Source: Flavobacteriales bacterium UBA7325
GTDB taxonomy: Bacteria; Bacteroidota; Bacteroidia; Flavobacteriales_D; Crocinitomicaceae
Direction: 5' to 3'
Length of the DNA stretch: 15,388 nt
Assembly (NCBI GenBank): GCA_002471375.1
Contig: DKPV01000058.1
Location: forward strand, 89,561-104,948
The notes beneath the pieces are model-generated. The model saw nothing but the letters and a program-made list of their open reading frames with translations. It was not told the DNA's origin and did no database searches. The position numbers and the translations under genes are program-made. Shown piece by piece: positions 6,620 through 14,832 of the stretch. Numbering within the stretch: position 1 is the stretch's first letter; each line of letters begins with the position of its first letter.

Positions 6620-7559
6620 AGTACATGTATTCAAAGGTTTCAAGCTGACGATTTCCAATAGTACCATCACCCTTTTCGCTATTATGAACTAGCTTAGATG
6701 GCATTCGGTTCGCGTCATGTGAAAACTTTGAACTACGCCTCATTAAAAATTGATCCATGCTGAAGGTCGAATCAACAAAACCAATGCAATATCCATTGCC
6801 GTCATATTGAATTGAGCGTTTATAATCAAACGGATAACTTTCAAATTCAACCGACTCTAAACGAGACGTTTTCTTGGCATAGTTGATCTCTTTCACATTA
6901 CTCTCATTCACACGATTCCGAACTTGGTAGCGTTTATCTGGTACCCCTGGAGTCCCGAGTACAATCCAATCATTTGGAGTTGGATTAGCGAACGATTCCA
7001 CAGATAATGGTCCGCGCTGATCTTCGTCGATCATGTAAAACAAGTAGTTGCCGTCTTCACGATTTTTGTAGACTAAAAAACTATTGGCATACTGCTCCAC
7101 ATCATATAAAGAATAGGAAGACTCATAGTCTATCAAGTGACTTTTCTGTTCAATTTTCACGCTCACGAATCCGTTTTCATCTTTAACGTCGTCATACGTA
7201 AAAATAACATGGTGAACTTTAGTTCGCTCGTAATATTCCGTTATCTCAAGAGTTTGCACCGTGCCATTCTCATCGAAGCTGTATACCTTCTCCACTCGGG
7301 GTAAGTTAACTACTGAAGTGTCTTGATTTAACGCATAGATACTTCTGGTTAGTGTTCTGATTTTCTTTTGTTTTACGATCGAATCATCAAACCAAATCGG
7401 GAAGGATATTTCATCTTCCACTTCCGAGAAATAATGCTGCATATTGATCAAAAACGGTTGATGAGGCGTCGCTTTTTTTTGAAAGAATGCCTTCTTTTCT
7501 TCTGAACAAGAAACAAGAAATATAGCTAGAAGTGAAAAAAGAAAAAACCGAATGATCAT
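6612..7559 (-). CDS. Lipoprotein of unknown function
   Basis: The protein has 315 residues and a textbook lipoprotein signal: MIIRFFLFSLLAIFLVSC, with the lipobox LVSC and the modified Cys18, followed by SEEKK. It should be anchored to the cell envelope, probably the outer membrane. The mature part shows no catalytic motif I recognise. It is rich in alternating polar and aromatic stretches such as VYSFDENGTVQTLEITEYYER and SIQYDGNGYCIGFVDS, which look like paired beta strands joined by D-N-G turns, as in YD-repeat-like or beta-propeller/beta-sheet surface lipoproteins. That structural reading is inference. The gene heads a two-gene unit with the small exported protein and is divergent from ygiQ across a 107-base spacer. 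No clear promoter box was found on its side of the spacer. Confidence 0.75.
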   Translation of the reverse strand: MIIRFFLFSLLAIFLVSCSEEKKAFFQKKATPHQPFLINMQHYFSEVEDEISFPIWFDDSIVKQKKIRTLTRSIYALNQDTSVVNLPRVEKVYSFDENGTVQTLEITEYYERTKVHHVIFTYDDVKDENGFVSVKIEQKSHLIDYESSYSLYDVEQYANSFLVYKNREDGNYLFYMIDEDQRGPLSVESFANPTPNDWIVLGTPGVPDKRYQVRNRVNESNVKEINYAKKTSRLESVEFESYPFDYKRSIQYDGNGYCIGFVDSTFSMDQFLMRRSSKFSHDANRMPSKLVHNSEKGDGTIGNRQLETFEYMYYE

Positions 7560-7638
7560 AACTGATTGTAATATAGTAACAATCTTCGTGTCTATTTAGC
7601 ATCCCATTAAATCTTTACCCAGACAACTAATTTTAACG

Positions 7639-7646
7639 TAACTTTG
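7639..7646 (+). promoter_or_regulatory. Predicted -7 promoter box for ygiQ
   Basis: TAACTTTG is an exact TAnnTTTG match 20 bases before the ygiQ ATG and is identical to the box before yceD. It predicts a very short leader. No TTG at the -33 spacing is visible. Confidence 0.5.
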
Positions 7647-7666
7647 TAGGATAAACAAAAAACTCG

Positions 7667-9571
7667 ATGCGACCGATAACGGACTGGATGCCAATAACAC
7701 TTAATGAACTCAAGAAAAGAGGCCTTGATTCTGTGGATGTTGTTTTAATATCAGGTGATGCTTATGTTGATCATCCAGCTTTTGGTGTAGCGGTAATTGG
7801 CAGAATTATCGAGGACGAAGGATTTTCTGTGGCCATAATTCCTCAACCGAATTGGAAGGATGATTTACGCGACTTTAAAAAGTTCGGGAAGCCAAAATAT
7901 TTCTTTGGTGTTACTGCTGGTTGTATGGATTCGATGGTGAATCACTACACAGCAAACAAAAGACTTCGTTCAACAGACGCATATACGCCAGGAGGCATGT
8001 CTGGCTTTAGACCTGATTATGCCACTACCGTTTATTCAAAAATATTAAAGGAACTCTATCCGGATATTCCAGTATTAATCGGAGGAATTGAAGCCTCGCT
8101 GAGACGTGTCACTCATTATGATTATTGGTCAAATAAATTAATGCCATCGATCTTGGTAGATTCTCAAGCCGACCTATTAGTCTATGGCATGGGAGATCAA
8201 CCTCTTCGAGAAATTATGAGACTCTTAAAAAAAGGAGTTCCATTTTCGAACCTTAACACCCTCAAGCAGATTGCCTTCTTGCAACCGCGAGATGAACATT
8301 TGCCGAAAAATAAAAACTGGGAAACTAAAGAACTCTCGAGTCATGAAGATTGCCTGAGCGATAAGACGAAATATGCTGCCAATTTTAAAACAGTTGAAGT
8401 TGAGTCAAATAAATGGGCGGCAGATCGCATTATTCAGCATGTTGGTGATCGGACTTTAGTCATTAACCCTCCATACAAGACTATGGAGTCAAAAGAAATT
8501 GATGAGTCGTTCGATCTACCTTACACACGAATGCCTCACCCTAAATATAAGAAGCGAGGTACGATTCCAGCCTATGAGATGATAAAGTTCTCCATCAACC
8601 TTCATAGGGGTTGTTTTGGTGGTTGCAGTTTCTGTACGATCTCAGCTCACCAGGGGAAATTTATTGCTTCAAGAAGTGAGAAATCTATCTTGAATGAACT
8701 TGATGAGGTAGTTGAATTACCAGATTTCAAGGGATATCTTTCTGATATTGGCGGACCATCCGCAAATATGTATGGGATGAAAGGCAAAGATGAAGAAATC
8801 TGTGCGCGTTGCTCTAGCCCGAGCTGTATACACCCAGTAATTTGCAACAACTTAGATACTTCGCATGCTGATATGACAAAGTTGTATCGCAAAATTGACA
8901 AGCATGAAAAGGTCAAAAAGGCATTCGTTGGCTCAGGAATTCGCTACGATTTACTCGTGGATGATTTTAACAAGAACAACGAAGATGGAAACCACGAAGA
9001 ATACATAGAGCAATTAATCACACGCCATGTTAGCGGTCGACTAAAAGTTGCACCGGAACATACTTCAGATGCCACGCTAAAAGTGATGCGGAAACCTTCG
9101 TTTAAGTACTTCCATAAGTTCAAAGAGAAATACGACCGTATTTCAGAAAAACATGGTATTAATCAACAGCTGATTCCATACTTCATTTCATCCCATCCGG
9201 GCTGTGAAGACCAAGATATGGCCAATCTTGCATTGGAAACAAAGGATATGGGCTTTAAGCTGGAGCAAGTTCAAGATTTCACACCAACTCCAATGACAGT
9301 TGCTACGGTAATTTACTACAGCGGAGTGCATCCATATACTCTGAAGCCTTATAAAACTGTGAAAGATAAAAACGAAAAGCTCAATCAACGGCGCTTCTTC
9401 TTTTGGTATAAGCGTGAGAATCATGGGCACATTCGTAGCTCACTGAAAAGGGTGAACCGAGAAGATTTGGCGGATAAACTTATCGGGGCAAACAGTACGG
9501 GTGATAAAAAACAACCGAAATGGCTTGCTGATCGACGAAAGAAAGATCAATCAAGAAAGAATAGGAACTAA
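7667..9571 (+). CDS. ygiQ: YgiQ-family radical SAM protein
   Basis: YgiQ proteins are large radical SAM enzymes whose substrate is not established. The 634-residue length fits. The N-terminal region (about 1-300) carries family blocks such as RPITDWMPITLNELKKRG, GDAYVDHPAFG and VLIGGIEASLRR. The radical SAM cluster is Cys316-X3-Cys320-X2-Cys323 in RGCFGGCSFC, which binds the [4Fe-4S] cluster that cleaves S-adenosylmethionine. A second group of cysteines at 379, 382, 387 and 393 resembles the conserved C-R-S-C-HP-C element of the family and could hold another metal site. The C-terminal DUF3362-like part includes FTPTPMTVATVIYYSGVHP (from about 538) and RRFFFWYKREN. The tail is very basic, which could mean RNA or ribosome contact, but that is inference. 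No signal peptide is visible. It is probably transcribed alone. Confidence 0.93.
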   Translation: MRPITDWMPITLNELKKRGLDSVDVVLISGDAYVDHPAFGVAVIGRIIEDEGFSVAIIPQPNWKDDLRDFKKFGKPKYFFGVTAGCMDSMVNHYTANKRLRSTDAYTPGGMSGFRPDYATTVYSKILKELYPDIPVLIGGIEASLRRVTHYDYWSNKLMPSILVDSQADLLVYGMGDQPLREIMRLLKKGVPFSNLNTLKQIAFLQPRDEHLPKNKNWETKELSSHEDCLSDKTKYAANFKTVEVESNKWAADRIIQHVGDRTLVINPPYKTMESKEIDESFDLPYTRMPHPKYKKRGTIPAYEMIKFSINLHRGCFGGCSFCTISAHQGKFIASRSEKSILNELDEVVELPDFKGYLSDIGGPSANMYGMKGKDEEICARCSSPSCIHPVICNNLDTSHADMTKLYRKIDKHEKVKKAFVGSGIRYDLLVDDFNKNNEDGNHEEYIEQLITRHVSGRLKVAPEHTSDATLKVMRKPSFKYFHKFKEKYDRISEKHGINQQLIPYFISSHPGCEDQDMANLALETKDMGFKLEQVQDFTPTPMTVATVIYYSGVHPYTLKPYKTVKDKNEKLNQRRFFFWYKRENHGHIRSSLKRVNREDLADKLIGANSTGDKKQPKWLADRRKKDQSRKNRN

Positions 9572-9656
9572 TTGTTTAAATAGATTTAGTAAGCATACAT
9601 AGTATATTTGAGAAATAAAACCTTGGGATTTAGCTGAATATCAAGTCATACTTTCG

Positions 9657-9664
9657 TATTTTTG
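9657..9664 (+). promoter_or_regulatory. Predicted -7 promoter box for the amidase gene
   Basis: TATTTTTG matches TAnnTTTG 22 bases before the amidase ATG. A second exact match, TATATTTG, lies at 9603-9610. Neither has a TTG at the expected -33 spacing, and the 115-base spacer is AT-rich, so which box is used cannot be decided here. Confidence 0.35.
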
Positions 9665-9686
9665 ATACACCAATCATCTTACTCGA

Positions 9687-12647
9687 ATGAAACTCTTCCT
9701 GCTATCGATCACCCTGCTAATTGCTTGCAAAACTGTCTTTGCACAACAACCAACAGATAATCGCTTTAAAGCAGCATATGAAAATTATCCTTTGGTTACT
9801 CCGGGGGTTCTCGAAGCAGTTTCATGGACGAATACCCATCTCGTTCATCTTGAGAATAACACTCCTTCTTGTTCCGGGATGCCTTTGGCATTTGGGATCA
9901 TGGGGCTTTATGAAAATGGTAAAAACTACTTTATTGAGACAGCGTCTCTTGTTGCAAAAATTTCAGGAGTTTCAATCGAAGATCAAAAAGCATCTTCGGA
10001 AAACCAAATTCTTGCCTATGCGGAGGCATATAACCATTTCATGAGCATTGAAGTTTCTCAAGGAGGTACTATGAATAATGGAAATAGTATCAAAAATGTA
10101 CTCCAACAACTAACTGAAATACCTGACTCTGGAAGTGTAAATCTTCTTGCACGTGATATGCAGGCCTATTCTATATTGCGTTTTTTGAATTCATCAGAAA
10201 AAGCAGTTCTTCATGGCTTCCCTTTGCATAACATCGCTATGCAAAAGGTTTTTGGTGAAGCGAACTTGAATGTACTTTCGTCTAAAAAAGTTGTTTTTGG
10301 TTCGGACTTCATCCAGTCAGAAAGTGGTGTTGATTATATTCCTCAACAAGCTAAATCGTTGGAGTATGGACCCGCGATTTGGAACCCAGCACCATCCTGC
10401 AATTACAGCTCAAGAAGTGGTACGGCTATATCAGCTATCACTATTCATACAATTCAAGGTTCTTATGCTGGGGCAATATCTTGGTCTCAGAACTGTGCGT
10501 CCAATGTTTCATTTCATTATGTCATCCGTTCTTCAGATGGACAAGTCACTCAAATGCTTCTTGAGGCAGATAAAGGTTGGCACGTAGGAACAGAAAACCC
10601 TTACACAATTGGATACGAGCATGAAGGATATGTAAGTGATCCTTCTTGGTATACGGAACCAATGTACAATAGCTCGGCTGATTTGAGTAGAGATATTGTC
10701 GGAAGTGGATATGGAATTCCACCCCTAAGAACCTACTATGAAGCTTCTACTTCTGGAACAAACCTTTTGGGTGGATGCACTAAAATCAAAGGTCATCAGC
10801 ACTACCCGAACCAAACACATACAGATCCTGGAATCAATTGGGATTGGGAAAAATATTACAAGTTGATAAACAATTTACCAACTTACAACCTTATTTCTGT
10901 AACCTCCGGAACCCTCTATGATACAGGAGGACCTTCCAGTACTTATCAGGATGATGAACGAGAGCTCTGGCTAATTCAGCCAAATGCCGCCTTAAACGTC
11001 TCGGTAAACTTCAGTGCATTCGATCTTGAGGTTGGATATGATAACATGTTCATCTACGATGGAAACAATCCTGATGCTCCTCTTATTGGAACGTACACAG
11101 GCACTAGCTCACCTGGAACAGTAACTTCAACGGGTCCGGCTCTCTTAATTGAGTTTAGAAGTGATTGTGGAACTGTGGCCGGCGGATGGGAAGCAACCTT
11201 CAGCTCAACATTAGGTGATCAGAATCCACCACTAACGTCGATTCAAGCCGACGCGATTTGGCATACGGACGACTTTACAGTTGACTTCACCGATTCTGAT
11301 TTAGAAAGTGGATTAGCCAAACAATTCTATCAAATTATACACAAGGATATAAATGACAATGGTTGGACTGCAAACACAGCATATGGTTTCCTCAATGAGG
11401 ATTTCGAGGATAATTCGATTAACTGGACTAATCAAACAGGTAATTACAGCTTGAACACCGGTACTTTTGACTTCGCGGATGACCTCGAGCAAAATTCAAA
11501 TTCCTTTGCTTCATTAACGCAAGACTCAACGAACGAATATCTCTATGAATGGGATCAAAACTTCACCTCTACGAGCATTAGTCAAAGAGCAGGCTTGCAC
11601 TTTTTCTGTGATGATGCAACATTACCTAATCGTGGAAACTCTTACTTTGTTTGCCTGCGCGAATCCGATGATTTAGTACAAATCTTCAAAGTAACAAACG
11701 ATGTATTTCAATTATATGCCAATGACACACTAACAATAGATGACAATACCTGGTATAACTGTAAGGTAACTTATAGTCCAACGAATGGATCTATTAAACT
11801 TTATGTAAATGATCAGTTAGCGACTCAATGGCAGGATCCTACACCATTCACGACAGGAAATTCTGTCTCCTTCAGGACAGGAGGTTGCGCAACTAGTTTT
11901 GATGATTTTCATGTGTACCAATCGAGAGGGAGCCAAATTACGATTCCAGCAGGCTTCACAGAGGCTATGTCTTTTGAAAGTGAGAACGCTATTGAATCTG
12001 GACGAGTTAACTCTATTGTGATAGATAGTGCTGAAAATTGGTCATTAATCAGCATGGAAGACTACCTTCTAGATTTTTCAACCCCAACACTAACCAATTT
12101 AAATGATGGTATTTCGGCTGATATTGATACTTTCTTTACTTCCACTTTAGCAGCCAATTGGGATATTGATGATATTCATTCCGGGATTGGTGATTTCAGC
12201 TATGCGATCGGAACACTGCCGAACCTAGATGATATAACCCCATGGACCACTAATGGAATTGCTAATACATTGAGTCACATTTTAGCAAGCCCGATAATCA
12301 ATGAAGTATATCATGTTTCGGTACGTGCCACGAACAACGCAAGCTTGGATGTGAACTTCACTTCCAATGGGCAGAGATATGTCGAAGTTGATAGCAGTGC
12401 CAGTATATACGAGCTGTTTAGCTCCATTACACTTTTTCCGAATCCGTCCATTGACAATCTTGTAATCGATGGTGTTCCGACTGGATCGCAATTAGTTATT
12501 TATGATGAGCTAAGTAGAATATGCATTCAAAAAGATGTAGATCAACAAATTAATTTGGATGTCTCCAATCTTAGTGATGGCACCTATCATGTTCTCATTC
12601 AGCACGGTAGCGCATTCGTTATTAAACAACTGATTGTGCAGCATTAG
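9687..12647 (+). CDS. Secreted multidomain N-acetylmuramoyl-L-alanine amidase with T9SS tail
   Basis: This 986-residue exported protein should cleave the amide bond between N-acetylmuramic acid and L-Ala in peptidoglycan. Residues 1-20 are a signal peptide (cleavage near FAQ). Residues about 25-165 resemble the lysozyme-like region found before some amidases (VLEAVSWTNT, GMPLAFGIMGL), without an obvious catalytic Glu. The Amidase_2 domain spans about 230-395: likely zinc ligands His254 (TIHT), His370 (KGHQH) and Asp380 (HTDPG), probable catalytic Glu311 (IGYEHEG), plus WHVG at 298-301. A CUB domain follows at about 405-508 (YDNMFIYDG). An adhesion-like segment and a laminin-G/jelly-roll-like region lie at about 515-745, and an Fn3-like region at about 798-895. 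The type IX sorting domain is 916-986, starting LFPNPSIDNLVIDG. It is probably exported by Sec, passed through the T9SS and attached to the surface or released. Target cell wall (self, prey or competitor) is unknown. Confidence 0.88.
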   Translation: MKLFLLSITLLIACKTVFAQQPTDNRFKAAYENYPLVTPGVLEAVSWTNTHLVHLENNTPSCSGMPLAFGIMGLYENGKNYFIETASLVAKISGVSIEDQKASSENQILAYAEAYNHFMSIEVSQGGTMNNGNSIKNVLQQLTEIPDSGSVNLLARDMQAYSILRFLNSSEKAVLHGFPLHNIAMQKVFGEANLNVLSSKKVVFGSDFIQSESGVDYIPQQAKSLEYGPAIWNPAPSCNYSSRSGTAISAITIHTIQGSYAGAISWSQNCASNVSFHYVIRSSDGQVTQMLLEADKGWHVGTENPYTIGYEHEGYVSDPSWYTEPMYNSSADLSRDIVGSGYGIPPLRTYYEASTSGTNLLGGCTKIKGHQHYPNQTHTDPGINWDWEKYYKLINNLPTYNLISVTSGTLYDTGGPSSTYQDDERELWLIQPNAALNVSVNFSAFDLEVGYDNMFIYDGNNPDAPLIGTYTGTSSPGTVTSTGPALLIEFRSDCGTVAGGWEATFSSTLGDQNPPLTSIQADAIWHTDDFTVDFTDSDLESGLAKQFYQIIHKDINDNGWTANTAYGFLNEDFEDNSINWTNQTGNYSLNTGTFDFADDLEQNSNSFASLTQDSTNEYLYEWDQNFTSTSISQRAGLHFFCDDATLPNRGNSYFVCLRESDDLVQIFKVTNDVFQLYANDTLTIDDNTWYNCKVTYSPTNGSIKLYVNDQLATQWQDPTPFTTGNSVSFRTGGCATSFDDFHVYQSRGSQITIPAGFTEAMSFESENAIESGRVNSIVIDSAENWSLISMEDYLLDFSTPTLTNLNDGISADIDTFFTSTLAANWDIDDIHSGIGDFSYAIGTLPNLDDITPWTTNGIANTLSHILASPIINEVYHVSVRATNNASLDVNFTSNGQRYVEVDSSASIYELFSSITLFPNPSIDNLVIDGVPTGSQLVIYDELSRICIQKDVDQQINLDVSNLSDGTYHVLIQHGSAFVIKQLIVQH

Positions 12648-12727
12648 CTTCAATTCGTCTACAATAAATCAAACCTTTTGACGTATTACTGCGTATAATC
12701 TGAGTTAACTAAAAGAGTTTGGTTTCT

Positions 12728-14131
12728 ATGAAGTACACTATTTTATCTGTGTATATACTGCTTGTTACGCTCAACTGTCAATCTTTACTGGCTCAGAAGA
12801 CCTATACATCAACTGAAATTCAAGAGGACATCGCCTTTATGGAAGAGCAACTTATTCGCTTTCATCCGAATCTTTACTTGTACTCAAAATATGATGAATT
12901 CAATGCTCTTACGAATGAATTAAAATCAGGAGTTAATGACATTACAACGGACATAGAAGCCTATCGTTTACTGTCCTCCTATTCAGAAATCATACGAGAT
13001 GGCCACACATCAATTACTCCATCTAAAGATGTATTTGAAAACTTTCAGATAGACACAGCACTGTTACCCCTTCGTATCCACTGGGATGGGGAGTTAATGC
13101 ATTCCATAATGGATTACAGTGAAGAAAGAATAATTCCAGACGGATCTCAACTGATTTCTATTAACGGCGTAAATACGGAGGATATAGCAGCGAATATGTT
13201 AACCTCCCTGCAACACGACGGCGACAACACCACCTATCCTAGATGGATCCTAAACAACTTTTTCACGGCTTATTTTTACTTCTATTATAGAGAGGTCGAG
13301 GAGTTCAATATAGTCTATAAAGATGTGAATGGTAAAAGCAACACTGAGACAATTCAAGCACTGTGCAAAAGTGACATTTCCAACTATCGCAAGCAACGCT
13401 ACCCAGAATTCTCTGAGCACTATCAAAGCGAAAAAAAATCAGGAATTACGCTGAAACTACTTGATCGAGAAAGTGCAATTTTAACGATACGATCTTTCGA
13501 CAATGGAATTTTGCTTAAAAGCTATCGACAACGATTCAGATCTTCAATACGAAGACATTTAAAGGAGGTAAGAAAAAATGAAACTGAAACATTAATTGTG
13601 GATTTAAGAGGAAATCAAGGAGGTCATCTTACAAATGGTCATTTTTTACTGAAGAGAATTATGCCACACCCTTATGTCATGGTTCAGTGCTTCACTATAG
13701 TGAATAAGAAGTGTTCGCATTTAGCAAATGCTCGTAACAAACCTACCTATGGACCCATACTCGGCTTGAAAAAGCCAAATAAAAAGCGGTATGATAGTAA
13801 GGTGTATTTCTTAGTTGATGGAGGGAGCTTTTCCTGTTCTGGAATCGTAACCCATGTCATCAAGAATTATAGTCGCGGTATCATCGTGGGAGAAGAAACG
13901 GGAGGTAGTGCATACTCGTTAGTTGGCTCGCCGAACAAAAAGATTGTTCTGCCCAATACTGGAATTAACGTGAGCATCCCAAGACTTCAATTTATCCTTC
14001 AGGATTTAAGAGGTACAGAAAAGTCAGGAACCCAGCCTGATGTAATGATACCTGTTTCTACAGAGGATTTATTAAATAACCAGGACTCAGCACTCGAATA
14101 TATTTTGGAGCAAATAGAGCTAAATAAATAG
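12728..14131 (+). CDS. Exported S41-family (tail-specific-like) serine protease
   Basis: S41 proteases cut near protein C-termini or degrade peptides. The N-terminal hydrophobic stretch and LLAQ at about 20-23 suggest a signal peptide, with the enzyme acting in the periplasm or outside. The sequence shows DGHTSI at 91-96, a PDZ-like segment around 132-165 (PDGSQLISINGVNTEDI), the core strand ILTIRSFDNG at 251-260, VDLRGNQGG at 291-299, the nucleophile region DGGSFSCSG with likely Ser369, and GEETGGSAYS at 388-397. The Lys base of classical CtpA-type enzymes is not visible after the Ser; His93 suggests the tricorn/IRBP-type arrangement, which is inference. The chosen ATG gives 467 residues; an in-frame TTG nine bases earlier is unlikely. 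The gene is 80 bases after the amidase gene in the same direction, so the two may be co-transcribed. No terminator lies between them. Confidence 0.88.
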   Translation: MKYTILSVYILLVTLNCQSLLAQKTYTSTEIQEDIAFMEEQLIRFHPNLYLYSKYDEFNALTNELKSGVNDITTDIEAYRLLSSYSEIIRDGHTSITPSKDVFENFQIDTALLPLRIHWDGELMHSIMDYSEERIIPDGSQLISINGVNTEDIAANMLTSLQHDGDNTTYPRWILNNFFTAYFYFYYREVEEFNIVYKDVNGKSNTETIQALCKSDISNYRKQRYPEFSEHYQSEKKSGITLKLLDRESAILTIRSFDNGILLKSYRQRFRSSIRRHLKEVRKNETETLIVDLRGNQGGHLTNGHFLLKRIMPHPYVMVQCFTIVNKKCSHLANARNKPTYGPILGLKKPNKKRYDSKVYFLVDGGSFSCSGIVTHVIKNYSRGIIVGEETGGSAYSLVGSPNKKIVLPNTGINVSIPRLQFILQDLRGTEKSGTQPDVMIPVSTEDLLNNQDSALEYILEQIELNK

Positions 14132-14139
14132 CACAAAAA

Positions 14140-14167
14140 AAGCCGCTCATCAAAAGATGAGCGGCTT
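14140..14167 (-). terminator. Strong hairpin terminator between convergent genes
   Basis: AAGCCGCTCATC and GATGAGCGGCTT form a perfect 12-bp, GC-rich stem with an AAAA loop. On the minus strand it is followed by a run of T residues (from the A run at 14134-14141), a classic intrinsic terminator for prs-rplY, 21 bases past the rplY stop. On the plus strand it starts nine bases after the protease stop and is followed by TATAATATTT, so it probably also works, less strongly, in that direction. Confidence 0.9.
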
Positions 14168-14188
14168 ATAATATTTATTGAAGATTTA

Positions 14189-14821
14189 TTAATCCTCAGA
14201 TTTAGCTTCTTCAGAAGATTCGCCTTCAGCTCCTTCTTCTCCTTCGGCTCCTTCTTCTTCCTCTTCACCCTCAACTGCTCCACGTGCCATTTTCACACCT
14301 ACAACAACAGCCTCTGCTGGCTCAAGAATTGTAACGCCCTCAAGCTCTAAACCTGAAATACGAACTGAATCACCAATTTTCAAATCGGCAACTTGAATAG
14401 TGATTGCTTCTGGTAGAACGTCTGGAAGACCCACTACTTTAATTTTACGGTAGTTCTGACGAAGTTTACCTCCGTTCATTACTCCAATTGGAGAACCTTC
14501 AGTATAAACTGGCAGCTTCACCTTAACTGATTTCTTAGCATCCAACTCAAGAAAATCTACATGAACTGGTCTGTCGTGCACTGGGTGCATTTGTGTAGCT
14601 TGAATAACTGCACTTTTCTTTGTTCCATCAACATCAATTTCAACTTGATATACATCTGGAGAAAAAATTAATTTCTCTAGATCAGTTAATTTTGCAGAAA
14701 AGTGTGTTTGTTCACCTCCACCATAAAGAACACATGGTACACGACCATCTACTCTTAATGCTTTAGCGCCCTTTTTCCCTACGCTCGTTCTAGCCGAACC
14801 GCTCAATTGTGCTTTTTTCAT
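14189..14821 (-). CDS. rplY: 50S ribosomal protein L25 (Ctc type, two-domain)
   Basis: L25/Ctc binds 5S rRNA in the large subunit; the long two-domain form is linked to stress responses in some bacteria. The 210 residues include the N-terminal 5S rRNA-binding domain at about 1-92 (SGSARTSVGKKGAKALR, GRVPCVLYGG, HPVHDRPVHVDFLEL) and the C-terminal TL5-type beta domain at about 98-180 (KVKLPVYTEGSPIGV). A Glu/Gly-rich acidic tail fills 184-210. The start codon follows an A/T-only region without a Shine-Dalgarno motif. The gene begins 11 bases after the prs stop, so the two are co-transcribed. In many bacteria pth follows this pair; here a terminator and a convergent gene follow instead. Confidence 0.95.
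   Translation of the reverse strand: MKKAQLSGSARTSVGKKGAKALRVDGRVPCVLYGGGEQTHFSAKLTDLEKLIFSPDVYQVEIDVDGTKKSAVIQATQMHPVHDRPVHVDFLELDAKKSVKVKLPVYTEGSPIGVMNGGKLRQNYRKIKVVGLPDVLPEAITIQVADLKIGDSVRISGLELEGVTILEPAEAVVVGVKMARGAVEGEEEEEGAEGEEGAEGESSEEAKSED
14224..14259. repeat. Two tandem 18-bp copies in the rplY acidic tail
   Basis: Two adjacent 18-base units (14224-14241 and 14242-14259) agree at 16 of 18 positions. On the minus strand they encode a repeated Gly/Ala/Glu hexamer (GAEGEE-like) in the disordered acidic tail of L25. The in-frame unit length means that slippage could lengthen or shorten the tail without a frameshift. Confidence 0.75.
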
Positions 14822-14832
14822 TTGTAATTATA

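Noticed and set aside
6620..6670. Upstream extension of the small exported protein to an ATG at 6670
   Set aside because: The extra 17 codons lie inside the lipoprotein gene and would bury the clear signal peptide; the ATG at 6617-6619 with the ATGAGTAA overlap is better.
12678..12699. TTGACG and TATAAT resembling a sigma-70 promoter before the protease gene
   Set aside because: The two hexamers are only 10 bases apart, far short of the 16-18 needed, and Bacteroidota do not use that consensus.
12719..12727. TTG start for the S41 protease
   Set aside because: An ATG three codons later gives a normal signal peptide, and nothing favours the TTG.
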